DNA of 64,000 nucleotides from NCBI GenBank assembly GCA_964554875.1, contig CAZKQJ010000024.1, positions 1-64,000 of the forward strand. The letters are read 5' to 3'. Below, piece by piece: positions 26,152 through 33,530 of this stretch. A program made the translations under genes and the position numbers. Position 1 is the first letter of the stretch. Every line of letters starts with the position of its first letter. Below the pieces are notes generated by a model. That model ran no database searches. It was given only the letters and a program-made list of their open reading frames with translations, and was not told where the DNA came from. Source of the stretch: Marispirochaeta sp964554875 (GTDB taxonomy: Bacteria > Spirochaetota > Spirochaetia > JC444 > Marispirochaetaceae).

Positions 26152-26886
26152 ATGGCTAAGAAGATTATTATAACCGGCGCCAGCACCGGAATCGGGGCAG
26201 AGACCTCCCGAATGCTCGCCCCGGGTAACGAGATTATTATTCACTACTACTCATCCAAGGGACCGGCGGAAGCCGTCGCCGCGGATGTTGAAAAGGCGGG
26301 AGGAACAGCTCATCTGATCCAGGCGGACCTCTCCAAACCCGATGAATGCGAACGCTTTGTCGCTGAATGCGCCAAGATCTTTCCCGTTGCGGATGTTCTG
26401 GTAAACAATGCCGGAGGACTTATCCGCCGCCAGCCCATAACCGAGCTTGACTGGGATTTCATGATCGAAACCTTCGCCCTGAATACCTTTTCAACGATGA
26501 AGGTTACTTCCCTCTGCGTACCCCTGCTGGAAAAGGCGGAGGATCCGGTCATCATCAACATGACATCCATTGCCATGCGTCACGGCGCACCCTCGGCAAC
26601 CCTCTACGGAGCATCCAAGGGAGCCCTGGACACCTTTACCCGCGGGGCCGCCACTGAACTGGCGCCCAAGAAAATACGGGTAAACGCGGTAGCTCCTGGA
26701 GTCATCGAAACACCCTTCCACGAAAAGGTCTCCACTCCGGAAAAGATGAAGACATTCAGGGAAAATACTCCCCTCAAGCGGAACGGTCAGGCCCGTCACA
26801 TCGCCCAGGCGGTCAAGTATCTTGTAGAGAACGACTTTATGACCGGCGCGACGGTAGACGTAAACGGCGGTTTATTCATGTATTAA
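26152..26886 (+). CDS. SDR family oxidoreductase (LacI regulon)
   Basis: A 244-residue classical SDR: TGASTGIGAE cofactor motif (residues 8-17), LVNNAGG, catalytic Ser in NMTSIAM, YGASK as YxxxK, VNAVAPGVIETPF. TGGAG precedes ATG 26152. It is a single-gene unit between a LacI operator and a terminator. The same operator precedes the LacI gene and TRAP operon 3. It therefore likely oxidises or reduces a metabolite of the compound taken up by that TRAP system (inference). Confidence 0.88.
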   Translation: MAKKIIITGASTGIGAETSRMLAPGNEIIIHYYSSKGPAEAVAADVEKAGGTAHLIQADLSKPDECERFVAECAKIFPVADVLVNNAGGLIRRQPITELDWDFMIETFALNTFSTMKVTSLCVPLLEKAEDPVIINMTSIAMRHGAPSATLYGASKGALDTFTRGAATELAPKKIRVNAVAPGVIETPFHEKVSTPEKMKTFRENTPLKRNGQARHIAQAVKYLVENDFMTGATVDVNGGLFMY

Positions 26887-26909
26887 AGGTCAGTACCGAC
26901 CGAAAGAAG

Positions 26910-26947
26910 CCATCGGCGACAGTATCAGGCGCCGATGGTTTTTTTTT
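26910..26947. terminator. Terminator at the convergent ends of the SDR and LacI genes
   Basis: CCATCGGCG / CGCCGATGG stem followed by nine T residues. The right arm lies inside the last codons and stop region of the LacI gene. Confidence 0.9.
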
Positions 26948-27992
26948 GCCCCGTGTTCAGCTTTTCAGCCGTCCCGCAGGACTCCCGGATTGCCAGACGG
27001 GGGGTGATTAGAATACGCTCCGGTGTTCCGGGGTTGCTGATTCGTTCCAGCAGAAAACGCGCAGCCCGCCGTGCAACCAGCTCCGGAGGAATTGCTACTG
27101 TAGACAGGGATGGGGTCCAGAGCCGGGCTTCCGAGATATCATCAAAACCGATGACGCCAAAATTCCGTCCCGGCTGAATACCCTTTGACCTCAGCCCCAG
27201 CATGACCCCCAGGGCGATAATGTCGTTATAACAGAAGGCCGCTGTGGGAGGATTCGGCTTGGAGACCAGGTCCCGTATTGCCGTATAACCGCCCCAGCGG
27301 TTTCCCTGGGCACTGACAATCAAATCGTAATCGGGACTGTAACCGTACTTCTCAAAGGCAAGCCTGAAACCCTCAAGACGCTCAAGTCCGGGAGTCGATC
27401 CCGCTTCTCCCCCCACAAAGGCTATACGCCGGTGGCCGGCGGCCAGCAGCCTCTCCACCGCCATTCTTGCACCCACCACATTGTCGGCGCCGACGTAGTT
27501 ACCGGGAAAGTCGCCGAGATAGCGGTTAATGAATACAGAAGGAACATGGCTGTTGACAAGAGGGCCCAGATCGTTCCGGGTTGAAAACCTGGCAGGACTG
27601 ATAAGCAGCCCGTCCACATTATGTTCAAGAAAAGTTGAGATGGCACGTCTCTGCCGCTCGGGGTTCTCGGTTGTATTGGCCAGCATTACGACAATGCCCT
27701 CAGGTTCGAGAGATTCCTCGATTACCGGCACAAGCTCCGAGAAAAAGGGGTTGCCCAGATCGTTGATAAGAATTCCCACAATAAAAGAACGGCTTGTTCG
27801 CAAATTCGCCGCTGTGCGGTTATAGACATAACCGAGAGCTTCGCTTGCTTCCCGCACCAGTGCCGCTGTCGTTTTCGTAATCAGGGGGCTGTTTTTCAGC
27901 ACCAGGGAGACCGTAGACTTGGAGACACCCGCTTCCCGGGCAATGTCTTTTATCGTAACCCTTCTCTTTTTTTTCCCTGTCTGCTGATTCAC
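26925..27992 (-). CDS. LacI-family transcriptional repressor
   Basis: A 355-residue LacI/GalR regulator. The N-terminal HTH (about 12-35) is VTIKDIAREAGVSKSTVSLV, with a hinge helix near AANLRTSRS. A periplasmic-binding-protein-like effector domain follows, with GILINDLGNPFFSELV, FVGGEAGSTPGLERLEGF, FCYNDIIALG and GVIGFDDI. It starts at GTG 27992 (AAGAAGG upstream). Its own promoter carries a matching operator, so it is autoregulated. Two other copies precede the SDR gene and the TRAP/CoA-transferase/glycyl-radical operon. The effector is probably a substrate or intermediate of that pathway. Confidence 0.93.
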   Translation of the reverse strand: MNQQTGKKKRRVTIKDIAREAGVSKSTVSLVLKNSPLITKTTAALVREASEALGYVYNRTAANLRTSRSFIVGILINDLGNPFFSELVPVIEESLEPEGIVVMLANTTENPERQRRAISTFLEHNVDGLLISPARFSTRNDLGPLVNSHVPSVFINRYLGDFPGNYVGADNVVGARMAVERLLAAGHRRIAFVGGEAGSTPGLERLEGFRLAFEKYGYSPDYDLIVSAQGNRWGGYTAIRDLVSKPNPPTAAFCYNDIIALGVMLGLRSKGIQPGRNFGVIGFDDISEARLWTPSLSTVAIPPELVARRAARFLLERISNPGTPERILITPRLAIRESCGTAEKLNTGQKKTIGA

Positions 27993-28012
27993 CCTTAAAA
28001 CACCTTCTTCTT

Positions 28013-28028
28013 ATTGGAACGGTGTAAT
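28013..28028. promoter_or_regulatory. LacI-family operator 2 (autoregulatory)
   Basis: ATTGGAACGGTGTAAT matches operator 1 at 13 of 16 positions. It overlaps the -10 end and start point of the LacI gene's own promoter. Confidence 0.8.
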
Positions 28029-28055
28029 TTTAGGCCCATGCACGCGAACTGTCAA
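28027..28055 (-). promoter_or_regulatory. Promoter of the LacI-family regulator gene
   Basis: Reading leftward: TTGACA (28055-28050), a 17-base spacer and TAAAAT (28032-28027). Confidence 0.85.
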
Positions 28056-28140
28056 TAAATAAAAAAATTGAATTGGGAACATCCTCCTCCCCAGTCACCC
28101 GTATTATATACAAATACGATACAACTAAGAAACAATTTCC

Positions 28141-28169
28141 TTGACAGCAGCCAAAACCCCTGCTATCGT
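28141..28169 (+). promoter_or_regulatory. Promoter of TRAP operon 3 / glycyl-radical operon
   Basis: TTGACA (28141-28146), a 17-base spacer and TATCGT (28164-28169). The operator begins 5 bases downstream. Confidence 0.85.
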
Positions 28170-28173
28170 TTCT

Positions 28174-28189
28174 ATTGAATCGTTCCAAT
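28174..28189. promoter_or_regulatory. LacI-family operator 3
   Basis: ATTGAATCGTTCCAAT, the exact reverse complement of operator 1, placed over the expected transcription start of TRAP operon 3. Confidence 0.88.
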
Positions 28190-28237
28190 ACCGTGCAACA
28201 TAAATTCTGCATGGAAAAATTAACAGGAGGACTATTC

Positions 28238-29251
28238 ATGAAAAAGATTGTCGGACTGACTCTCGTACTGATGCTGATCTTCAGCCTTGCTTCCTTTGCG
28301 GAAGGCAAAAAGGAGAGCGGCGCACCTGAGTCCATTACTCTCGTCGGCGGCGTCATGCTTCCCCAGGGACATGTCTATTACCAGGCAATGGAAAAGTTTG
28401 TCGAGCTCCTCGATGAATACTACACCGGGCCCATCGAACTGAAGTACGAGCTTCACCACTCAGGCTCCATCGGAACCGAAAAGGACATGTTCGAGTTCAT
28501 GATGCAGGGAGTCTCTGTAGATTTTGCGATAATTTCCCCCGCCTGGGTTGCAACCTGGGACAAGACCGCCCCCATCATCGACGCACCCTTCCTTTTCAAG
28601 AGCATCGAGCACTGGGAAAAATCCCTTGAAGCCGGCGCCCTCGATTCTATCGCCGAAACCATCCGCAAGAAAGGCGTCCGTTTTATCGGTTACGGCGGCG
28701 GCGGAGCCCGCAGCCTGATCCTCAACCAGCCGGTAAAAACCCTCGACGACTTCGGCAAAATCGACCTGCGTGTTCAGGGTTCTCCTCTGCACGCCGCCGT
28801 ATTCGGCGCCATCGGCCTGAACCCCACTCCCCTGGACTACACCGAATGTTACAACGCCATAAAGACCGGTGTAATCGACGGTCTCGAGAACGAGCCCGCC
28901 GGTCTTGAGGGTATGAAGTTCTACGAGGTTGCTCCTTACTACGCTCTCTCGGAGCACCAGATCACAACCCGCATCCTCTGCTTCTCCGAATCCAGACTTC
29001 AGAGCTTCCCCCAGGACCTGCAGGATGCCATTGTAAAGGCAGGACTGGAAGCAGGACGATGGCACCGAAAGACGGAGGTTGCCATGGGACAGCAGATCAT
29101 CGACAAACTGGCGGCCAATCACGGCCTGAAGACCATTGATTTCACCAAGGCACAGAAAGACGAGATGGCCCGCCGGGCAATGCCTGAGGTTATGAAGTAT
29201 GCCAAGGAAGTTGGCGCAACTGAAATCGTAGAAAAGATCCAGAACCTGTAA
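28238..29251 (+). CDS. dctP: TRAP transporter substrate-binding protein (system 3)
   Basis: A 337-residue DctP-family receptor with a signal peptide ending SFAEGKKES. The carboxylate-binding Arg lies in IDLRVQGSPL, followed by PLDYTECYNAIKTGVIDGLE. I chose ATG 28238 behind AGGAGG; the in-frame ATG at 28175 overlaps the operator. It heads a LacI-controlled operon: dctP, dctQ, dctM, CoA-transferase, crotonase, glycyl-radical enzyme and activase. The CoA-transferase suggests the imported acid is activated to a CoA thioester (inference). Confidence 0.95.
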   Translation: MKKIVGLTLVLMLIFSLASFAEGKKESGAPESITLVGGVMLPQGHVYYQAMEKFVELLDEYYTGPIELKYELHHSGSIGTEKDMFEFMMQGVSVDFAIISPAWVATWDKTAPIIDAPFLFKSIEHWEKSLEAGALDSIAETIRKKGVRFIGYGGGGARSLILNQPVKTLDDFGKIDLRVQGSPLHAAVFGAIGLNPTPLDYTECYNAIKTGVIDGLENEPAGLEGMKFYEVAPYYALSEHQITTRILCFSESRLQSFPQDLQDAIVKAGLEAGRWHRKTEVAMGQQIIDKLAANHGLKTIDFTKAQKDEMARRAMPEVMKYAKEVGATEIVEKIQNL

Positions 29252-29273
29252 GGATCACTTTTATCCTTCGAAT

Positions 29274-29302
29274 GCAGGCCGGTAAACACCGGCCTGCTTT
29301 TC
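29274..29302 (+). terminator. Intra-operon hairpin between dctP and dctQ (system 3)
   Basis: A perfect 9-bp stem (GCAGGCCGG / CCGGCCTGC, loop TAAACA) is followed by TTTTCC. It sits in the same place as in the other three TRAP operons. Confidence 0.87.
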
Positions 29303-29326
29303 CATTTACCCAGAGGAGCAAAACCG

Positions 29327-29884
29327 ATGCCCTTGAAACTGTTTGATCTGTACGCGAAGTTTCTGATACGCGTAATGATTGTCCTTATGTTCATACTGCT
29401 GGGCGCCGTAGCCCTGACCGTGGCCGGCCGCTACATACCCTTCATTCCCCGCTACCTGTGGACCCTGGAAGTAACCAACATATCCCTTATCTGGATGGTT
29501 TTTGTGGGCTCGGTGGTCGGTCTCAGGGAATCCCGACACTTCTATATCGATATCTTCGCCAAGGGGGTTCCCCAGTGGTTTGAAGTATTTCTGAAAATTC
29601 TCAACTACGTTGTTACCCTTACTGTCATTTATGTGTTTGTCCGTTACGGATACCGCTTTTTCAAGCAGTGGGGACTGATCCAGACCTCGGAACTGACCGG
29701 CATTAATCTGGGCTTTCTCTACGCCTCGGTTCCCTTCGCCGGAATCTCGTGGCTGATATTCATGATTGAAAGGTTCTACCACGACTTTATTAAGAAAGAT
29801 CTGTCGGAGGAACACCACATGGCCGATTCCTACCAGGTCCACCACGAAGATGAAGATACTACAGAAGGAGAAATGGACAAATGA
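29327..29884 (+). CDS. dctQ: TRAP transporter small permease (system 3)
   Basis: A 185-residue DctQ-type subunit with four membrane helices. The motif after helix 1 is divergent (RYIPFIPRYLWTLEVTNI), but GLRESRHFYIDIF is clear. A hydrophilic C-terminal tail rich in His, Glu and Asp (about 150-185) is longer than in the other DctQ proteins here. GAGGAG precedes ATG 29327. The stop overlaps the dctM start by 4 bp. Confidence 0.9.
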   Translation: MPLKLFDLYAKFLIRVMIVLMFILLGAVALTVAGRYIPFIPRYLWTLEVTNISLIWMVFVGSVVGLRESRHFYIDIFAKGVPQWFEVFLKILNYVVTLTVIYVFVRYGYRFFKQWGLIQTSELTGINLGFLYASVPFAGISWLIFMIERFYHDFIKKDLSEEHHMADSYQVHHEDEDTTEGEMDK

Positions 29885-31185
29885 CAGCTGGAACAGTCGC
29901 CGCGATAATGTTCATACTGCTTATCGTCCTCATAATTTTACGCGTACCGGTCAGTTTTACCCTGGCCTTTGCAGTTATCCCGATTCTCATACTTACCCCC
30001 CGGGTAACTCCTCTAATGCTTCTTCAGCGTATGATGGTGCAGTACGGCTCCTTCATTCTGCTGTCAATACCGTTTTTCCTGCTGGCTGCGGTAATCATGA
30101 ACGAGGCCAAGATAACCGACCGGCTGATACGGTTTTCCCGTTCCATGGTAGGCCCCCTTCCCGGCGGTCTCGGCCATGTCAACGTCGCCGTCAGCATGCT
30201 CTTTGCAGGAATCTCCGGCTCTTCCAACGCGGATGCCGCCGGAATCGGGTCGGTCCTTATTCCCGCCATGGAAAGGGAGGGATACGACAAGAACTTTACC
30301 GTAGCCGTTACAGCCTGTTCGGCGGTAATGGGAAACATAATACCGCCAAGCATTACCATGGTGGTCTGGGGCGGGGTCATGAGTACCTCCGTTTCCGGAC
30401 TCTTTCTGGCAGGTTTTGTTCCCGGCGTAATGATCGCCCTCTTCCAGATGGCCCTGGTACTCTACTTTGCCCTTAAACGCGGGTACCCGCGGGATGCCGG
30501 CTACAGCCTGAAAGAGTTCGTGTTGAGTTTTCGCGGAGCAATCCTGGCCCTGGTTACGCCTATGATTATCGTCGGCGGAATCGTCTTTGGCCTGGTAACT
30601 CCTACCGAGGCTTCCCTTGTAGCGGTTGTTTACTCCCTTATCCTGGGTATGTTCATCTACAAGACCGTCTCCTTCAACAAGTTTATCGGCCTTATGCTGG
30701 ATACGGCGAAACTGGCTTCCATAGTGCTCTTTGCTGTTGGATGCGCCTCCATATACGGCTGGGTCCTGGCCTACTACAAGATCCCGAACTTCCTGGTTGA
30801 CGTTCTCGGCGGCATTACGACATCCCCGTCCCTGATGCTGATAATCTTTGTGGGAATCTTCCTGCTGGTTGGAACCTTCATGGATTCCGTTCCCGCAATC
30901 GTTATCCTCGGGCCCCTGCTTGCGCCCATTGCCGAACACGTCGGCATACATCCCCTTCACTTCGCCATCGTGGGAGTTGTCTCCCTGGCCTTCGGACTGG
31001 TAACCCCGCCCTACGGGCTCTGTCTGTTGATATCCAGCGAGATCGCGGGGATTAACGCCATGCGTCCCCTCAAGGAGGTCGGAATATTTCTGCTTTCCAT
31101 GCTCGCGGTTCTGCTCCTTATCATATTTTTTCCGTCACTGACCCTGGCTATACCCAAGGCTTTCATGCCGGAACTCTTTTTATAG
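29881..31185 (+). CDS. dctM: TRAP transporter large permease (system 3)
   Basis: A 434-residue DctM-type channel subunit with about a dozen helices: FAGISGSSNADAAGIG, MGNIIPPSITMVVWG, VTPTEASLVAVVYS and GLVTPPYGLCLLI. It is translationally coupled to dctQ. The CoA-transferase gene starts 7 bases after its stop, tying transport to CoA activation. Confidence 0.95.
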   Translation: MTAGTVAAIMFILLIVLIILRVPVSFTLAFAVIPILILTPRVTPLMLLQRMMVQYGSFILLSIPFFLLAAVIMNEAKITDRLIRFSRSMVGPLPGGLGHVNVAVSMLFAGISGSSNADAAGIGSVLIPAMEREGYDKNFTVAVTACSAVMGNIIPPSITMVVWGGVMSTSVSGLFLAGFVPGVMIALFQMALVLYFALKRGYPRDAGYSLKEFVLSFRGAILALVTPMIIVGGIVFGLVTPTEASLVAVVYSLILGMFIYKTVSFNKFIGLMLDTAKLASIVLFAVGCASIYGWVLAYYKIPNFLVDVLGGITTSPSLMLIIFVGIFLLVGTFMDSVPAIVILGPLLAPIAEHVGIHPLHFAIVGVVSLAFGLVTPPYGLCLLISSEIAGINAMRPLKEVGIFLLSMLAVLLLIIFFPSLTLAIPKAFMPELFL

Positions 31186-31191
31186 TGTGCC

Positions 31192-32718
31192 ATGAAAGAT
31201 AAAATACTGAGTGCCGAAGCCGCCGTCGCCCTTATAGGGGACGGCGCCCGTGTCGCCCTCCACGGTTCGGGGGGAGGCATCTGTGAAACAACCCTGCTGC
31301 TGAAGAAACTTGGTGAACGCTTCCAGAAAAGCGGAAAACCGGAAGGAATAAGCATTGTTCATTCCACAGGCATAGGAAACAAGGAGGGCACCGGAATCGA
31401 CCTTATCGCCTTTCCGGGCCTGGTCAAGCGTGATATTGCCGGCCATTTCGGCATGTCCCCCAAAATGGGGGAGCTGATCCTGGGAAACCAGGTGGAGGCC
31501 TACAACTTTCCCCAGGGTGTTCTCTCCCACATGTTCCACGCCGTGGCTGCCAAAACACCCGGGGTTATTACCAAGATAGGCCTCAACACCTACGTGGACC
31601 CGCGCCTTGAAGGCGGAAAGGCCAACGATCTTGCCACGGAAGACCTGGTAAAGGTCATAGAGCTGAATGGCGAGGAGTGGCTCTTCTTTCCCCGCTTTGA
31701 ATTCGACGTTGCCTTTGTCCGGGGAACCACCGCCGATCTTAACGGGAACATTACCAACGAGGAGGACGGTCCCTTTCTGGAGGGTATGGCAATCGCCCAG
31801 GCTGTCAAAAACTGCGGAGGGACGGTTATAGCCCAGGTCAAGTATCTGGCCGAGACCGGGACCCTTGACCCGCAGCAGGTACGCATCCCCGGAATCTACG
31901 TCGACCATATCGTCGTCGATCCCGAACAGACCCAGACCTGCCTGCACAGTTACGAACCCTCCTTTGCCGGAAAGGTAAGGATTCCCCTTACCCGTATGGA
32001 AGCCCTTCCCCTGGGGCCGAAAAAGATTATCGCCCGCCGGGCAGCGAAGGAACTCTTCGAAGGGGCCATTGTCAACCTGGGTTACGGCGCCCCCGACGGA
32101 GTGGCAGCTGTGGCCTCGGAAGAGGGAATCCTCGATAAGTTTACCCTCACCGTCGAACAGGGCTCCATCGGCGGACGCCCTGCGGGGGGAGTGGTGTTCG
32201 GAACCGCTTACAACCCGGAGGCAATTATTCCCATGGATGCCCAGTTCTCCTTCTACGACGGCGGCGGGCTGGACCTTGCCTACCTGGGTATGGCCCAGGT
32301 CGATCAGCACGGAAACGTCAACTCGAGCCGGGTCGGGCGCATGCTGGCAGGCTGCGGGGGCTTCATCAACATTACCCAGAACGCCAAGAAGGTAATCTTC
32401 TGCGGAACCTTTACCGCCAAGGGTCTCAAGTGCTCCGTGGGAGACGGCAAAATCAGCATCGACCAGGAAGGTTCGGTACGGAAATTCGTGGACCGGGCGG
32501 CCCAGATTACCTTCAGCGGTGATTACGCCGGCAGCCGCGGACAGCCGGTTCTCTACGTTACCGAGCGGGCGGTTTTTTCCCGCAGTCCTGAAGGGCTTAT
32601 GCTGGAGGAGATTGCTCCGGGGGTCGACATCGAACGGGACATCCTGGCGCATATGGATTTCAAACCCCTTATTTCACCTGATCTGAAAGAGATGGACCCG
32701 GACTACTTCCGGGAGTGA
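31192..32718 (+). CDS. Acyl-CoA:carboxylate CoA-transferase (YdiF/propionate CoA-transferase type)
   Basis: A 508-residue single-chain family I CoA-transferase containing both alpha and beta halves. The catalytic Glu322 is in TVEQGSIGG, and the oxyanion/CoA region GYGAPDGVAA and GGFINITQNAK are visible. The enzyme moves CoA from a donor such as acetyl-CoA to an acid through a glutamyl-CoA intermediate. It directly follows dctM in the LacI-controlled operon and precedes a crotonase, so it probably activates the imported acid or recycles CoA from a product. The real acid is unknown. Confidence 0.9.
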   Translation: MKDKILSAEAAVALIGDGARVALHGSGGGICETTLLLKKLGERFQKSGKPEGISIVHSTGIGNKEGTGIDLIAFPGLVKRDIAGHFGMSPKMGELILGNQVEAYNFPQGVLSHMFHAVAAKTPGVITKIGLNTYVDPRLEGGKANDLATEDLVKVIELNGEEWLFFPRFEFDVAFVRGTTADLNGNITNEEDGPFLEGMAIAQAVKNCGGTVIAQVKYLAETGTLDPQQVRIPGIYVDHIVVDPEQTQTCLHSYEPSFAGKVRIPLTRMEALPLGPKKIIARRAAKELFEGAIVNLGYGAPDGVAAVASEEGILDKFTLTVEQGSIGGRPAGGVVFGTAYNPEAIIPMDAQFSFYDGGGLDLAYLGMAQVDQHGNVNSSRVGRMLAGCGGFINITQNAKKVIFCGTFTAKGLKCSVGDGKISIDQEGSVRKFVDRAAQITFSGDYAGSRGQPVLYVTERAVFSRSPEGLMLEEIAPGVDIERDILAHMDFKPLISPDLKEMDPDYFRE

Positions 32719-32727
32719 GGACCTTTC

Positions 32728-33504
32728 ATGATTACCACCGTTACTACCGAACTGCGCGCCCCGGTGGCGCGCATTATTTTCAGCGTTGACCCGCCGGGAA
32801 AACCCCCGGCGGTGGATTATGATGTTATCGACCAGCTGGAAGCTGCCATACACAGCGTCGCCTCCGCGGGCCCCGATATCCGTCTGGTCCTTGTGGAGAG
32901 TTCGGAGCCAAAGTATTTTGTCGTCGGGGCCAACCTGAAGGCCCTGCAGCAGATCGACAGCCAGAGTATCCGACCCTGGGTTCGCCGGGGACACGATGTA
33001 TTCAACATGCTGCAGGAAATGGAGCTTCCGGTTATCGCCGTGGTACGGGGCTTTGCTGGCGGAGGCGGGCTTGAACTGGCCCTGGCCTGCGACTTTATCT
33101 ATGCCGCCGACAGCGCCCGCTTTGCCCTGCCGGAGGCCGGTCTGGGTCTTATACCCGGCTGGGGGGGGAGTCACCGTCTGCCCTTAAGGATCGGTGCGGC
33201 CCGGGCAAAGGAGATGGCCTTCTCCGCCCGGCCGATAGATGCTGAAACAGCCTACGACTGGGGGCTGATCAATTACTACGGACCGGAGGAAGATCTCATT
33301 AAAAAGCTGGATGAACTCTCCGCAAGCATCAGCGCCAACAGTCGTATTTCCGTGGCCATAGAAAAGCAGCTGATCAATTCCGCCGCGAGCCCGGACAATC
33401 CCCGCATGAAGTTTGAAGAGGCCGCCGCCTCCACCGCCGCCATGAGCTCCAGCGACACCTCCCGCAGACTGGAGGAGTTTTTCGAGAAACGGCGGAAAAA
33501 ATAG
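32728..33504 (+). CDS. Enoyl-CoA hydratase/isomerase (crotonase) family protein
   Basis: A 258-residue crotonase. The oxyanion-hole segments are YFVVGANLKAL and GFAGGGGLELALACDF. The position of the first catalytic Glu of hydratases is Glu in LPEAGLGLIPGWGGSHRL; the second Glu position near FAGGGGLELA carries Gly/Leu in this reading, so the reaction could be hydration, isomerisation or C-C cleavage. It lies 9 bases after the CoA-transferase and 26 before the glycyl-radical enzyme. Confidence 0.88.
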   Translation: MITTVTTELRAPVARIIFSVDPPGKPPAVDYDVIDQLEAAIHSVASAGPDIRLVLVESSEPKYFVVGANLKALQQIDSQSIRPWVRRGHDVFNMLQEMELPVIAVVRGFAGGGGLELALACDFIYAADSARFALPEAGLGLIPGWGGSHRLPLRIGAARAKEMAFSARPIDAETAYDWGLINYYGPEEDLIKKLDELSASISANSRISVAIEKQLINSAASPDNPRMKFEEAAASTAAMSSSDTSRRLEEFFEKRRKK

Positions 33505-33530
33505 CAGATCCTTACTGTAGGAGTCGTCTT

